From NCBI GenBank assembly GCA_002914805.1, contig JXTB01000019.1:701267-765266 (forward strand): a stretch of DNA of 64,000 nucleotides, read 5' to 3'. The DNA is from Parasponia andersonii (Eukaryota > Streptophyta > Magnoliopsida > Rosales > Cannabaceae). The position numbers and the translations under genes were made by a program. Below the pieces are notes generated by a model. It did not search any database. It was given only the letters and a program-made list of their open reading frames with translations, and was not told where the DNA came from. Shown here piece by piece: positions 23,471 to 35,336 of this stretch (within the stretch, counting starts at the first letter, position 1; each line of letters opens with the position of its first letter).

Positions 23471-25995
23471 ATATCACCAACTGAAGATTCGTAAAGAAGA
23501 CATACCAAAAAATGCATTCAGGACTCGATAGGGTCATTTCGAGTTTCTGGTTATGCCTTTCGGGTTGATGAATGCACCTGCAGCTTTCATGAACCTTATG
23601 AACAAAATCTTCAGGCCTTATTTGGATAGATTCATGGTTGTGTTTATTGATGACATTTTGATTTATTCTAAGGCTCGGGAAGAACATGCTTAATATTTAA
23701 AGACCATGCTTTAGACTTTGAGAGATCATTAGTTATATGCCAAGAGATCGAAATGTGATTTCTGGATAACGGAAGTTAAATTATTGGGCCATGTGATTTC
23801 TCAAAATGGTATCTCAGTTGATTCGTCTAAGATAGAGTCTATTCTTGGATGGGAAAGGCCAAGAAAGAGGTACAGAGCTTCCTTGGTCTAGCTGGTTATT
23901 ATCGTCATTTTGTGGAAAACTTCTCAAGTATTGCTTTGCCTTTAACCAAGATAACGAGGAAAGATTCAAGTTTGCTTGGAATGACGAGTGTGAGACATTA
24001 TTCATGAAATTAAAGGAAAAACTGACAACCGCATCTATTCTGATTGTCCCTGATAATAGTGAACCATATGTGGTGTACACAGATACTTCTGGTCTGGGAT
24101 TGGAATGTGTTTTAATGCAAAATGGTCGGGTTGTAGCTTATGCTTCTCGTCAATTGAAACCTCATGAAAAGAACTATCCTGCTCATGATCTAGAATTGGC
24201 GGCTGCAATATTTGCTCTCAAGATCTGGAGATATTACTTGTATGGTGTTAAGTTTGATATTTACTCCAATTACAAGAGTTTGAAATATCTCTTCAGTCAA
24301 CGAGACTTGAATTTGAGATAGAGGAGATGGATTGAATATATGGATGATTATGATTTCAATCTTCAGTATCATCCTGGAAAGGCAAATGTGGTAGTAGATG
24401 CCTTGAGCCAGAAATCTCATGGTATACTTGCTTCTTTGATAATTAAAGAGTGGAAAAATTGAGTCACTACTGGTTATTATAATTTAGAATATTCTGAGAG
24501 AAACAATATTGCTTGTGTTAGCAATGTAGTGGCTACTCCTTCACTTCTTCAGATGGCTCAACAAAGTCAATTGCAAGATCAAGAATTAAGGAAAATTTGA
24601 AACCAACTTCAAAATGGTGAACAACTAGATAGTTGGAGTACTAATAGAGAAGGATTTGCACTATTTAATGGAAAGTTAGTTGTAGCTAATAATCCACACC
24701 TTCGAGAGACTATCTTGACTGAAGCTCACAAATCTAAGTTTGCAGTACATCCTGATAGTACTAAGATGTACCATGAATTAAAGAGATAGTATTGGTGGAA
24801 AGGCATGAAACGAGACGTAGCTACTTTTGTGGCTAAGTGTATAATCTGTTAGCAAGTAAAAGCAGAACATCAAAGGCCAGCTGGATTACTTCAACCATTG
24901 CCTATTCCAGAATGAAAATAGGATAAGATTACTATGGATTTTGTAACAGGATTACAGAGAACTCCAAGGAAAAATGATGCAATTTAGGTAATTATTGATC
25001 GAATAACAAAAATTGCCCATTTTATACCGATTTGAATTGATTTTTCTCTCAACAAACTTAGTCGTCTTTATATGGATCATATTGTTCGTTTACATGGAGT
25101 GCCTTCCAACATAGATTCTGATAGAGATCTAAGATTAACATCCAAGTTCTGGAGAGCTTTACAGAAAGCTTTGGGAACAGAACTAAATCTTAGTACAGCT
25201 CATCACCCACAGACTGATGGCCAATCTAAGAGAACAATTCAAACTCTAGAGGATATGCTTCGTTCATGTATACTAGACTTTGGTGGAAGCTGGGATGATC
25301 ATTTGTCATTAGTAGAATTTGCATACAACAACAGCTACCAAACCAGTTTGGGTATGGATCCATATGAGGTATTATATGGTAGACCATGTAGGTCACCCTT
25401 GTGTTGGGCTGACGCAGAGGAACGAGTTACTCTTAGGCCAGAATTGATACAAGAGACTACTGGTAATTTCAACATGATAAGAGAAAGACTTAAGATTGTT
25501 CAGAGTCGTCAAAAGAGTTATGCAGATCTCTTAAGACAAAAAGTAGAGTTTGACGTTAGTGACCAAGTGTTTCTAAAGATTACACCGAGGCACGGAGTTA
25601 CTAGATTTGGACTTAAAGGAAAGTTAGCTCCAAGATATATTGGGCCATTTATGATTACTGCAAGGATTGGGCCAGTAGCGTATCGATTGGACTTACCACC
25701 ACAGTTGGGCCATGCGCATAATGTCTTTCATGTTTCAATGCTGAGGAAATATGTTCCTGACCCATCTCATGTAATTCAATACGTGGAGATACCAATTCAA
25801 GAGGATGTTACTTATGAAGAGCAACCAATTCGAATAATGGGAAGAGAACTCAAAGTGCTTCGCAATAGAGAAATTCCACTTGTCAAAATTCTTTGGCAAC
25901 ACCATAAAGAAGACGAAGCCACTTGGGAGCTAGAAATAGAAATGTACGAGAAATATCCTTATCTGTTTAATTTTCAACTTGAAGTTGTACTTTGA
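23471..25995 (+). pseudogene. 5'-truncated pol of a Tekay-type gypsy element (RT to chromodomain)
   Basis: Begins in mid-RT at the Y of YHQLKI. The RT active site FIDD is intact at 23643-23654. RNase H spans about 23990-24320 ([13 protein letters not shown]), with an integrase zinc domain near 24760-24890 and a catalytic core from 24930 (DKITMDFVTG). The last 307 codons (25072-25995) are open and end in a chromodomain-like segment: [20 protein letters not shown], then [18 protein letters not shown]. This C-terminal chromodomain is the Tekay/Del chromovirus hallmark and is thought to target integration to heterochromatin. Stops at 24320, 24463, 24598, 24787, 24850, 24916, 24922 and 24985 replace Gln, Trp or Arg codons. 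Confidence 0.85.
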
Positions 25996-26028
25996 CCCTT
26001 ATATCCGAATTTCGGGACGAAATTCTTT

Positions 26029-26042
26029 TAAGGGGAAAAGGA
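26029..26042 (+). other. Polypurine tract
   Basis: AAGGGGAAAAGGA directly precedes the TG start of the LTR at 26043. It is the plus-strand priming site. Confidence 0.75.
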
Positions 26043-28332
26043 TGTAAATCCTAAATTTTGTAAGGGTAATTAAGTAATTTTACTTCAAGGGCATTTTGGT
26101 ATTTTTGTATTTTTGGATTAATTTCAGAAATAAATTATCGGTGTTGAATCTAGACAAGAGAAAGCCTAGGTACATTTGGGGCAAAAGTGAAATAGAAATT
26201 TTAAATCAGGAACAAAAGTGTAATTAAAGAAGCACTAAAGTGAAAGAATCTTTTAAAATTGTGGCCAAAGTGGAATTTCAAAAACTTATTTTTCGGTCGA
26301 ATCAGATTTCACCACGTGTCCCACTACTACAGTTTTTGAAAAATTGCATAAAAGCCCTCATTTTCCTCTTTTTTCTCCGCAGAAGCCCCCAAAATTTCCT
26401 CCTCTGTCACTGTTCACCCGAGGCTCCTCTAGCCATCGTTCCGCCCGACATGCCACCCCGTGTTCTTGCCCAGCCACCGATGAAGCCATGCCCGGTGCCG
26501 CGTCTCGCTCCGATGCCTTTCGTCGGAGATAGAGCCCTCTGAAGGTTGCGCTGCCGTGACGGGTTTTCGCCCGCCGTTTCACCATCCGACGTCCGATCAC
26601 CCCACCACCACCACCGTTGGATTCGTCTCGACTCCAGCTTTGATTTCCGACCACTCTCAGCCTCCAACTCGGCTTCGGTGAGAAGTTGACTACTGTAGTA
26701 ATATTTTAATATTTAATTTTGTGATTGGTTTTGAAATTGAGTTTTCGATCGGACCGTTAGATTTTAGAACTGATATCATTTTTGGAATCTACGTTGAAAA
26801 TGGTGAAAAATGAGATATATATTGACTATGTTCTGGAGCGGGCTCGAAAAATGAGATTGGACGACTCAGATTTGCCTAGATTTGCATGTCGTGGGGCCCG
26901 AATCCAAATTTGACAAATTACATGTCTAACCTAGGAATTAAAGTTTAGAAAACGACGTCCGCTCTTCCAAACAACACCCAAACAACGCCAAACTTTCTCC
27001 ATACCCTTGAAATGCTAGTTGGACCTCGATAGAGGTAGGGATTCGATTACTTGATTCTAAAATTTATTTTATTTATGAATTTAACATATTTTCAGTAAAA
27101 ATAAAATTTCGTGAAATTTGTGTTTATGTCTATTTTTGACCTGATTTCAGATATAAACTGCCTGGGAAACACGTCACACTGGTTGGCGTGTCATATATAC
27201 TGTTTTGGATTGATTTCTGCAGGAAATTAGATTTTTGGGTTTTGATAGCAAATAGCTGTTGTAATGCCAAAATTTTTAGAAAATCCAAAATGGTTAGAGA
27301 ACTCAGTTTTGAGGACTGGAAGTGATTTGATTAAAGAATATTGCATGGTTATTTTGAGATTTTGTAGAATTGGTGCATATCTTTATTATGTCATTTATAA
27401 AACATTTGTATACATTCACACATTTACGATGCCCTACATTGGGTGATCGAACTTACGATGCCCTATATTGGGTGATCGGAGTTACGATGCCCTACATTGG
27501 GTAATCGGACTTACGATGTCCTACATTTAGTGATCGGACATACGATGCCCTGCATCGGGTGATCAGACTTACGATGCCCTACATCGGGTGATCGGACTTA
27601 CGACGTCTCTTTAGGTGGCTCAGACTTACGAGTGATCCATTAGGACACTTCGGATATCAGGATTGCATACATAGATATATGTTGGCTTTAATGGATATGC
27701 ACTGGTTTTGATCAATGTTACAATGGTTTGAAATATTTAAACATTGGACTATGACTTCTACTTGAGTTTTGTGAAGTATTTTAAATGGAATACTGACCAT
27801 ACAGAACCTTCAACATGAGTATATTTTATATATATATGTAGGAACTTATAATTGATTCTCTATTGGGCTTTAGCTCACCCCTTTCTTCCCTTCAGGTGGC
27901 ACTCAGTGTAGTTTGGATCAGAAGAGTTAGATCGAGGCATTTACAGAACAACTAGTTATTTATAATTTGGTAAATTCCTATAAGACTTGTGAAATATTTA
28001 AATTTCAGTAGGAATTTGGATTTCATTAAACTTTATAATTTGAATATGAAATCTGGACCCGGTTTGTATTACTTATGTCTGTATTTGAGTGTGAGATGAT
28101 ATGTGATGTACAACTATTAAACAATTGTTTTAATTACAGTCTATATTCAATGAGTGACACATAACTGTGGGATTTTATTTTCAATTAAAAATTTTGTTGA
28201 GGCCAGTTTTGAAAGGTTAGAGTTCACGGGGAAAAATTTTGAATGAATTGAGTCCTTTTTTTAGTTTTTTTTTTGTATTTCTAAATTATGAAATACCCAT
28301 TCTGCCATTGACCCTGGCCTTGGGTTGTGACA
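26043..28332 (+). repeat. Complete 3' LTR (2290 bp) of the Tekay-type element
   Basis: Starts TGTAAATCCTAAAT and ends GGTTGTGACA. It follows a polypurine tract and the chromodomain stop. A GC-rich segment lies at about 26400-26680, and a 29-bp minisatellite at 27424-27597. The solo LTR at 8848-11648 is a diverged relative in opposite orientation. Confidence 0.9.
27424..27597. repeat. 29-bp minisatellite, six copies, inside an LTR
   Basis: Units starting at 27424, 27453, 27482, 27511, 27540 and 27569 have consensus TTACGATGCCCTACATTGGG followed by TGATCGGAC. A degraded seventh copy begins at 27598. The period is exactly 29 bp with scattered substitutions. Confidence 0.95.
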
Positions 28333-28425
28333 AAGTCCCTTTCTTAAGTATTGGTAAGCTGACTTAGTGCGACGGATTATGCTAAGTACCGCACGATTGT
28401 CTAGTTTGAGGCTAGGGTCATGACA
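28333..28425 (+). repeat. Residual 3' end of a Galadriel-like 5' LTR
   Basis: The 93 bases from AAGTCCCTTTCTT to GGGTCATGACA match the end of the LTR at 34506-35161 (from about 35069). The rest of this 5' LTR is missing. The Tekay LTR abuts it without a gap. Confidence 0.85.
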
Positions 28426-28479
28426 ATGTGGTATCAGAGCTTTAGTTGGTCATTATATCTTGGTGGTTCCATTGTCTAA

Positions 28480-29470
28480 ATGAAGACTATGGCTGCAACT
28501 CCTTACTCCGTCGAAGTTGGTGCTTCTGAACATGGGTGTGATGAAGAGAAGAAGGGTACTACCCGTGATAAGTCGAGGGACGTGGTGACTAACTTGGGCA
28601 TGTTGGGCGAGTGTGTAGACGATCTAGATGGCCATTGTGACGGTTTGGAGACCGAGGATGCGGAGATCCACAGCGGCATCAAAGATTAACTTGGTGGGCT
28701 AGAGGTCGACTTAAGGCATGAAATCGAGTCCCTTCATTCGGAGATTGCCAAGGTACAAGATCTCTTTCAAAGGCCACCGGTGTGACGGATGATACCGGTA
28801 AAATTCATAATACTGCCTTGTATCTAACCGATACTGCCATATTATGGTGGAGGCGGAGACACGAGGAGATGCAATGAGGGGTGTGCACTATAGCCACCTT
28901 TGATGACTTCAAAAGAGAGCTAAAAAGGAAATTCTTCCCCGAGAATGCCAAAGAGGAGGCGAGAGGCCATCTTCGCTGCCTTAAACAATCTTATAGTGTT
29001 AAGGACTACGGGAAAGAGTTTACCACACTCTTGCTTGAAGTCCCTGACACTTCAGATAAAGATGCCATATTCTTGTTCATGGATGGTCTTCAGAATTGGG
29101 CCAAGTTAGAGCTCAAGCGTCGTGGCGTATAGGACTTGGCCGATACTATTGCAGTAGCCGAGAGCCTTGTTGATTACTCTACCAACAAGGACCCTTCTAA
29201 GGCCAAAGACAAGAAAGGTGGTGGAGCAAAGAGTGGGGGAGAGTAAACAGAAGGTGGAAAATGAAACAAAGATAGTTCCTCCTACAGACACAAAGACAAG
29301 GGCAAAGAGAAGGAAAACCGTAACTTCTCCAAGCCAAGAGTCAAGTGCTTTTTTTGCCATGGGCCATATTGGGCATGCGAGTGTCCTAAGAAGAAAGCTC
29401 TCAATGGCATAATTGCCTCTGAGCCAAGCCAAGAAGGAGATGATAGAGAAGACGATGGTGCACATATTGG
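28480..29470 (+). pseudogene. gag of the Galadriel-like element
   Basis: The ATG at 28480 (MKTMAATPYSVEV) is the first after the primer site. The retrotrans_gag core is open at 28881-29132 (DFKRELKRKFFPENAKEEAR, LRCLKQSYSVKDYGKEF). The zinc knuckle near 29350 reads CFFCHGPYWACEC. The His of the expected C-x2-C-x3-H-x4-C is Tyr, so zinc binding is probably lost. Stops at 28687 and 29129, and a frameshift after about 29240, show it is dead. Confidence 0.75.
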
Positions 29471-29474
29471 TTCC

Positions 29475-31358
29475 TTGCAACTCCTAAATGCCTTGTGGTC
29501 GGCCCCTAAGTCACAAGCTAAGGGCCTATTTTTTGTGGATGCAATAATCAATGGCAAAGCCACTAAAGCCTTGGTTGACACGAGTGTATCACATAACTTC
29601 GTCTCTGTTGAGAAAGCTAGGCGGTTAGGCTTGATGGTATCTAATGGAGGAGGCTCCCTCAAGGTAGTGAACTCAATAGCACGCCCTATCCATGGGGTTC
29701 CTCATGATGTTAAGGCTAGCCTAGGTGCATGGGCTGGCCAAGTCGACTTATCAGTGGTGCCAATGGATGATTTCGCAGTAGTGCTTGGTTTAGAATTCCT
29801 TTTGCCAACTCTTTGTGCATCATGGATGGTGAAAAGGCTTGTGTGGTACCAACGGAGTGGTCCACAAAAGCGGGAAATAAAGTACTCTCTGCACTTCAAT
29901 TCAAGAAGGGCTTGAGAAGAGAGGAGGAGAGTTACTTGGCCATCCTAAAGGAGTACGATGATGGAGAATTGGAACCTCAATGTAATCTGCCCATAGAGGT
30001 ACAAATTGCCTTGGATGAATTCCAAGAGGTGATGCTTGACGCCCTGCCCAAGAAACTTCCACCTAGGAGGGAGGTGGATCATGAAATCGAGCTTGAGCCA
30101 GGCACAAGGCCACCTGCGATGAGTCCCTATCGAATGGCTCCTCCAAAGTTAGTGGAACTCCGGAAATAAGTAAAGGAGTTGCTTGATGCGGGTTTCATCA
30201 GGCCCTCCAAAGCTTCTTTTGGTACCCCGGTGTTGTTCCAAAAAAAAGAAATATGGCTCACTAAGGATGTGCATTGATTACCGGGCTCTTAATAAGGTGA
30301 CAGTAAAGAACAAGTACTCCATCCTGCTTATTGCCGACTTTTTCGATCAACTTAGGAATGCTAGATACTTCTCAAATCTTGATCTATGCTCGGGGTACTA
30401 CCAAGTGCGCATAGCAGAGGGGGATGAGCCCAAGACCATGTTCGTAACAAGGTATGGTGCTTATGAGTTCTTAGTCATGTCATTTGGTCTTACCAATGCA
30501 CCTGCTAACTTTTGTACTCTCATGAATAAGTTATTCCTTCCCTACCTCAATCAGTTCGTGGTAGTCTATCTTGATGATATAGTCATCTATAGCAAGACCA
30601 TGGAAGAGCACCTAGAACATTTGAGGAAGGTGTTCGAGATCTTGAGGGAAAACCAACTATTCATCAAGAAAGAGAAGTGCTCCTTCGCCCAAGAGGAAGT
30701 GATGTTCCTAGGGCATAAGATAAAGGATGGGAAACTTATGATGGATGAAGCCAAGGTGCAAGCCATCCAAGAGTGGGAACCTTCTACTAAGGTGCCTGAG
30801 TTAAGATCCTTCCTCGGACTTGTGAACTATTATAGGCGATTCATCAAGTCCTTCTCGGCAAGAGTAGTGCCACTTACTAACCTACTCAAGAAGAACAAGT
30901 CTTGGGAATGGATACTTGAGTATTAAGTTTTATTCGAATACCTGAAGAGGGCGGTAAGCGAAGAGCCGGTTCTCAGCTTACCCGATCACTCAAAGGCATA
31001 TGAGCTACATACAGATGCCTCTGACTTTGCTATTGGTGGAGTACTAATGTAAGAAGGGCACCCAATTGCTTATGAAAGCTACAAGTTTAATGACACCGAG
31101 AGACGCTACATGGTGCAAGAAAAAAAGATAATTGCAATCATCCATTGCCTAAGGGTGTGGCGATACTACTTGGTGGGTACTCACTTCACGATCATGATTG
31201 ACAAGGTAGCCACAAGCTACTTTCAAACTCTGAAAAAGTTGAGTCCCAAGCAAGCTCGGTGGCAAGACTTCTTGGCAGAATTTGATTACAAGCCAGGGAA
31301 GGCCAATGTGGTGGCAGATGCCCTAAGCAGAAAGGCAGAGCTGGCTACCTTAGGCAAG
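29475..31358 (+). pseudogene. pol N-terminal part (protease, RT, RNase H) of the Galadriel-like element
   Basis: The protease region has ALVDTSVSHNFV (DTG changed to DTS) near 29570. The RT starts around 30060 and is open at 30183-30926, with [32 protein letters not shown] and the intact active site YLDD at 30567-30578. RNase H is broken by stops at 30924 and 31050 but resumes at 31110-31358 ([32 protein letters not shown]). The frame is cut by the solo LTR at 31364. RT uses the element RNA as template in the cytoplasmic particle. Confidence 0.85.
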
Positions 31359-31363
31359 CTCGA

Positions 31364-33015
31364 TGATGAACATTTAATTATGTACATTTATTATGGGATT
31401 AGATCATCATTATACTTAGAGTTTCATTAAATTCCCTAATTTAAAGCACTTTTGGAGACATAGGCATAAAAGCAAGAATTACCTCTAATTTGTGCTAAAT
31501 ATTCGTTTCAACGCAGGTTTCGTAAAATAGGCACAGATTCTAAACTACATGGGATTTTGATCTAATTCTTGAACTCATGGATTTTAAACTCAATTATTCA
31601 CTAAGTTCAATTCACAAGATCTACCCAGATTATTTCGAAATAGGTCTCAAATGGACAATATTATAAATTGGATTGCACTCACATTCAGCCCGACATCCTT
31701 TATTTTTTTGCCCATTCTGACCTCATTACAATCTCAAATGGAGTGATTCTTTATAATATGCATACGTACAAAAAATTATCTAGATGATTTGTTCTTTGAG
31801 AAAATTCAAAAGAAGCTAAAATATGGGTAAAAATATCGGATATTTCCACATGATAAGATCAGCAACCGATTTTGACTCAGCAGAACCTAACTTCACCAAT
31901 TTTGCTATAGGTCAAGAAATACATCTCCAATGGATGCAATTTTTGTAGCATACGACTCCTAAGAGATAAGGATTCAAGTTTTCTTCAATCAAGATATTTC
32001 TCATCCAAATTCATGAAGTTTCAGATACATCTTTAGAAGAGACTAAATCTGCCAAAACAAGTTGCCAACTTGCTCTTATCTTTAGTTTACAAAGTTTGAC
32101 TTTGTATCTCTAAATTTTTCTATAAATAGATGCTAAAGCTAAGCTTAAGAGGCATCTTGGTTTTGTAAACTAGATCACTCTCTGTTATTCTCTTCTTGTT
32201 ATTCATGATATTTTAATCTTGCTTTACCTTCAAAATAGTAAGAGTATTATGTTTATAGTTATGTTCATATTGTGTTCATACTTGTTATTCTTCTTTATCA
32301 TGTTTACTTAATCTTGCATGTTGCTGAGATGAAAGGGTGAACCTTTTGGGGGAAAGATAGGTATAATCTAAACTCTAGGTGGACTTCATTGTTTATATCT
32401 TTTAATCACTATTATGCATGTGCTATTTAATTTTCTTAATCAATCGTAGTACCCTCCTTGTTAAGTGGTGAGTCTTGATTCATTGCAGTCAACCATTGGC
32501 ACAACAAATACTTAATTCCTTTTGTACCGGTTGTGCTAGGAAGCGATTTTGATTTATTGTGGACATAAGGTGGCACCATGAATGCTTGACCACATTTGCA
32601 AGTGTTGGCGTTATCAAAGAAGGTAATTAAGAAAACTAATCTAATCACATAAATAACTAATAATGGACCTTTGATGATTAATCTTCCAATTGGAACCTCC
32701 GTTGTGTGTGGATTCCAAGTGAGTGATAAAAGATCTTAGGTTATATTTATTTGATGTACCGAAGAGTGGATCCCCTAATCTTAGCAACTGTTTAATTCTG
32801 CAACTTTATATCGTTATATTTTTGTCACTTTTTTCATATTGTCATAATCATCCTACAACATACTTTCTTCCATCATCTTTATTCCTGTAATATATATGTT
32901 ATGGTCTTGTATTATTCACTAACCTTCCTGTGGATCGACCTCGATCTTACTGAGTAATTTATTACTTTGACCTTCCTGCACTTGGGAAAAAGACTTTAAT
33001 AATTTGAATTAGTCA
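31364..33015 (+). mobile_element. Solo Athila-type LTR inserted in the Galadriel-like pol
   Basis: Starts TGATGAAC and ends AATTAGTCA, the inverted twin of the 3' LTR at 13298-14955 (1652 against 1658 bp). It is flanked by a perfect 5-bp duplication CTCGA (31359-31363 and 33016-33020). A TATA box TATAAATA is at 32121-32128. The host reading frame resumes right after the second CTCGA. This dates the solo LTR as younger than the Galadriel-like element. Confidence 0.95.
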
Positions 33016-34488
33016 CTCGATAGTGTCTTGATAGAGAAAATCAAGGAAGGACTGGAGCATGATGTTCTTGCAAAGAGCCTACTGCCCCTAGTAATGGAAG
33101 GAAAGACGAGATGTTTTTGGCTGAGCAACGGACTTCTCTATGCCAAAGGCAATCGACTCTATATGCATAAGTGGGGTAACTTAAGAAAAGAGCTTATCAA
33201 AGAGTGCCACGATTCCTTGTGGGGTGGTCACTTAGGTCAGAAACGCACTCTTGCTCTTATCAAATCTATCTATTACTAGCCTCAACTGAGGGATGATGTC
33301 GAGGCCTATGTACGAACTTATCTTGTGTGCCAACAAGATAAGGTGGAACAACAATCACCAGGCGGATTATTGGAACCTCTCCCTATTCCTGAGAGGCCAT
33401 GGGGGAGTGTTTCCATAGATCTCACCAGCCTGCCTAAGTCAGAGAGCTATGGCAGCATTATAGTGGTGGTTGATTGCTTCAGCAAGTATGCCACCTTTAT
33501 ACCAACTTCACCCGATTGTCCTGCCGATGAGACCGCACGACTCTTTATGAAGCATGTTGTAAAGCTTTGGGGAGTCCCATCAAACATCGTAAGCGATCGT
33601 GATCCTCGCTTCATTGGAAGGTTTTGAACAGAATTGTTCAAGTTGATGGGTTCAGACTTGAACTTTTCTACTAGTTATCACCCCCAAAGCGATGGCCAGA
33701 TAGAAAGGGTGAATACCTTGCTGGAGTTATACTTGAGGCACTTTGTGAGTGCTAATCAAAAAGATTGGGCAAAATTACTTGATGTAGCCCAATTCTCCTT
33801 TAACCTCCAAAGGAGTAAGTCTACGAGAAAGAGTCCCTTCGAGATAGTCATGGGTCAACAACCTATGACCCAACATGCCTTAGCGACAAGTTACAATGGG
33901 AAGAGTCCTGCAGTATTCAAGTTTGCTAAGGCATGGCATGAACAAGTGGAGTTGGCTAGGGCCTACTTGAACAAAGCTTTTAAAAGAATGAAAAAGTAGG
34001 CCGACAAAAAGATGAGGCACATTGAGTATCAAGAGGGGGATTTAGTCCTTGTCAAGTTGTTGCCATAACAATTCAAAACCTTAAGGAAGGTGCATAAAGG
34101 GCTGGTGCACAAATACGAAGGTCCATTTCTAGTACTTAAGCGTATAGGTAAGGTCTCCTATAAGCTTCAACTCCCTAACAAGTTAAAGATTTTCCATGTC
34201 TTCCATATTACCATGCTAAAACCCTACCATAGAGATGAGGGAGATCCTTCAAGGGGCGAATCCAAAAGAGCTCCTACTGCAGTAGTAACCTCTTTTGATA
34301 AAGAGGTAGAGTACATTTTGGCTGATTGCTTGATCTGCCGATGTGGTGTTCCTAATTATCGAGAATACTTAGTGAAATGGAAGAATTTGCCCGAGGCCGA
34401 TGCTAGGTGGGAGTATGAAGATGCCTTGTGGCAATTCAAAAACCATATCGAGTGGTTCAAACTCGATGGCACAATGGAGATGTCGTGA
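33016..34488 (+). pseudogene. pol C-terminal part (integrase, chromodomain) of the Galadriel-like element
   Basis: The zinc-binding domain lies around 33200-33340 (ECHDSLWGGHLGQKRTLALI with HxxxH-type histidines, then CQQDK). The catalytic core runs from 33400 (WGSVSIDLTSLPKSESYGSI, NIVSDRDPRFIGRF, STSYHPQSDGQIERVN). The chromodomain lies near 34305-34460 (EYILADCLICRCGVPNYREY, WKNLPEADARWEYEDALWQF). Stops at 33277 (YYWP to YY*P), 33625 (FWTE to F*TE), 33997 and 34066 interrupt it. The first two are TGG-to-TAG/TGA changes. Confidence 0.85.
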
Positions 34489-34505
34489 ACTTGAGTGGAG
34501 GAGGG

Positions 34506-35161
34506 TGTTACGCCTCACTCATTTGGCTCCCAAAAGTCCAAATGTTGTTGTTCATGGCTCTAAGGTCCTCTATATATACTGCTCATCCAAAAAGATTAAG
34601 GAAGACCCTAGAACATGGTGGACACTTCTAGAGTGATCAAGAGAGGTCTTGGCCATACTAAAAGACTCTAGTTGGTGCTACTAAGTCCTAGAAGGCTCTT
34701 GACAAGATCGGATAGTACTAGATGGATTGGATGGTCCTAGAAGCTCCTAGAATGACTTAGAAGAGCGAAGATGGTGGGTGAACCTCTTAGAAGGATCTAG
34801 ACCATGTTTTATTCTAGAATTTTCTATGTAAATATCTTTGTAGATATTATAACTTTAGTTGAGAATAATCTAGACCCTTTGTAAGATCATGTCACTTGGC
34901 ACGATCCTAACCCTTGGTTGGTTTAGGCTTTGCCTATATAAAGGACCCAATGGGTTTATTTATACACATATCTCATTTGTGAGAGTTATAAGCATTCTAA
35001 GAGAAATACAAAGCTTTCATTCACCTAAACTCTCTCATCCTTACCACTTTGTCTCAAAAGCTTACTCTAAGTCCCTTTCTTGAGTATTGGTAGGCTGACT
35101 TAGTGCGACGGACTGTGCTAAGTGTCGTACGATTATCTAGTTTGAGACTAGGGTCGTGACA
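34506..35161 (+). repeat. 3' LTR (656 bp) of the Galadriel-like element
   Basis: Preceded by a purine tract (GAGTGGAGGAGGG, about 34493-34505). Starts TGTTACGCC and ends GGTCGTGACA. The TATA box is CTATATAAAGG (34934-34944). U3 has many CCTAGAAG-type motifs and a perfect TTCnnGAAnnTTC at 34812-34824. Confidence 0.88.
34812..34824. promoter_or_regulatory. Three-unit heat-shock element in LTR U3
   Basis: TTCTAGAATTTTC is an exact TTC-nn-GAA-nn-TTC array, the binding site for trimeric heat-shock factors. It lies about 110 bases upstream of the TATA box, in the usual enhancer position. Function is not shown. Confidence 0.5.
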
Positions 35162-35289
35162 CTTAGCTCTCTTAATTTGCACATTTAATTTGATGGATTC
35201 AAAGCACTTCAACAGGCAAATAGAGGAGAAGTTTCTTAAACGCATTATTTACATACTTGCCATCAAAGTATGCTATTATCAAGAAATTT

Positions 35290-35295
<6 letters not shown>

Positions 35296-35332
<37 letters not shown>
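35296..35332. repeat. (TA)n microsatellite
   Basis: A perfect TA dinucleotide run of about 18 units. Confidence 0.95.

Positions 35333-35336
<4 letters not shown>

Larger units (their letters stand above)
28333..35161 (+). mobile_element. Galadriel-like chromovirus (Ty3/gypsy), interrupted by a solo LTR
   Basis: The order is 5' LTR remnant, Met-type primer site TGGTATCAGAGC (28430-28441), gag, protease, RT/RNase H, [solo Athila-type LTR 31364-33015], integrase, chromodomain, and 3' LTR 34506-35161. The short LTR (656 bp) and the C-terminal chromodomain of type ..YLVKWKNLPEADARWE.. point to a chromovirus. The Galadriel lineage is my best guess rather than CRM or Reina. Confidence 0.75.

Noticed and set aside
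27424..27597. Possible CRISPR array
   Set aside because: Direct repeats are contiguous with no spacers, and the context is a plant LTR. It is a minisatellite.
13298..33015. Inverted pair of Athila-type LTRs (13298-14955 and 31364-33015) as one element
   Set aside because: The right copy has its own perfect CTCGA duplication and sits inside another element's pol, so the two are independent insertions.
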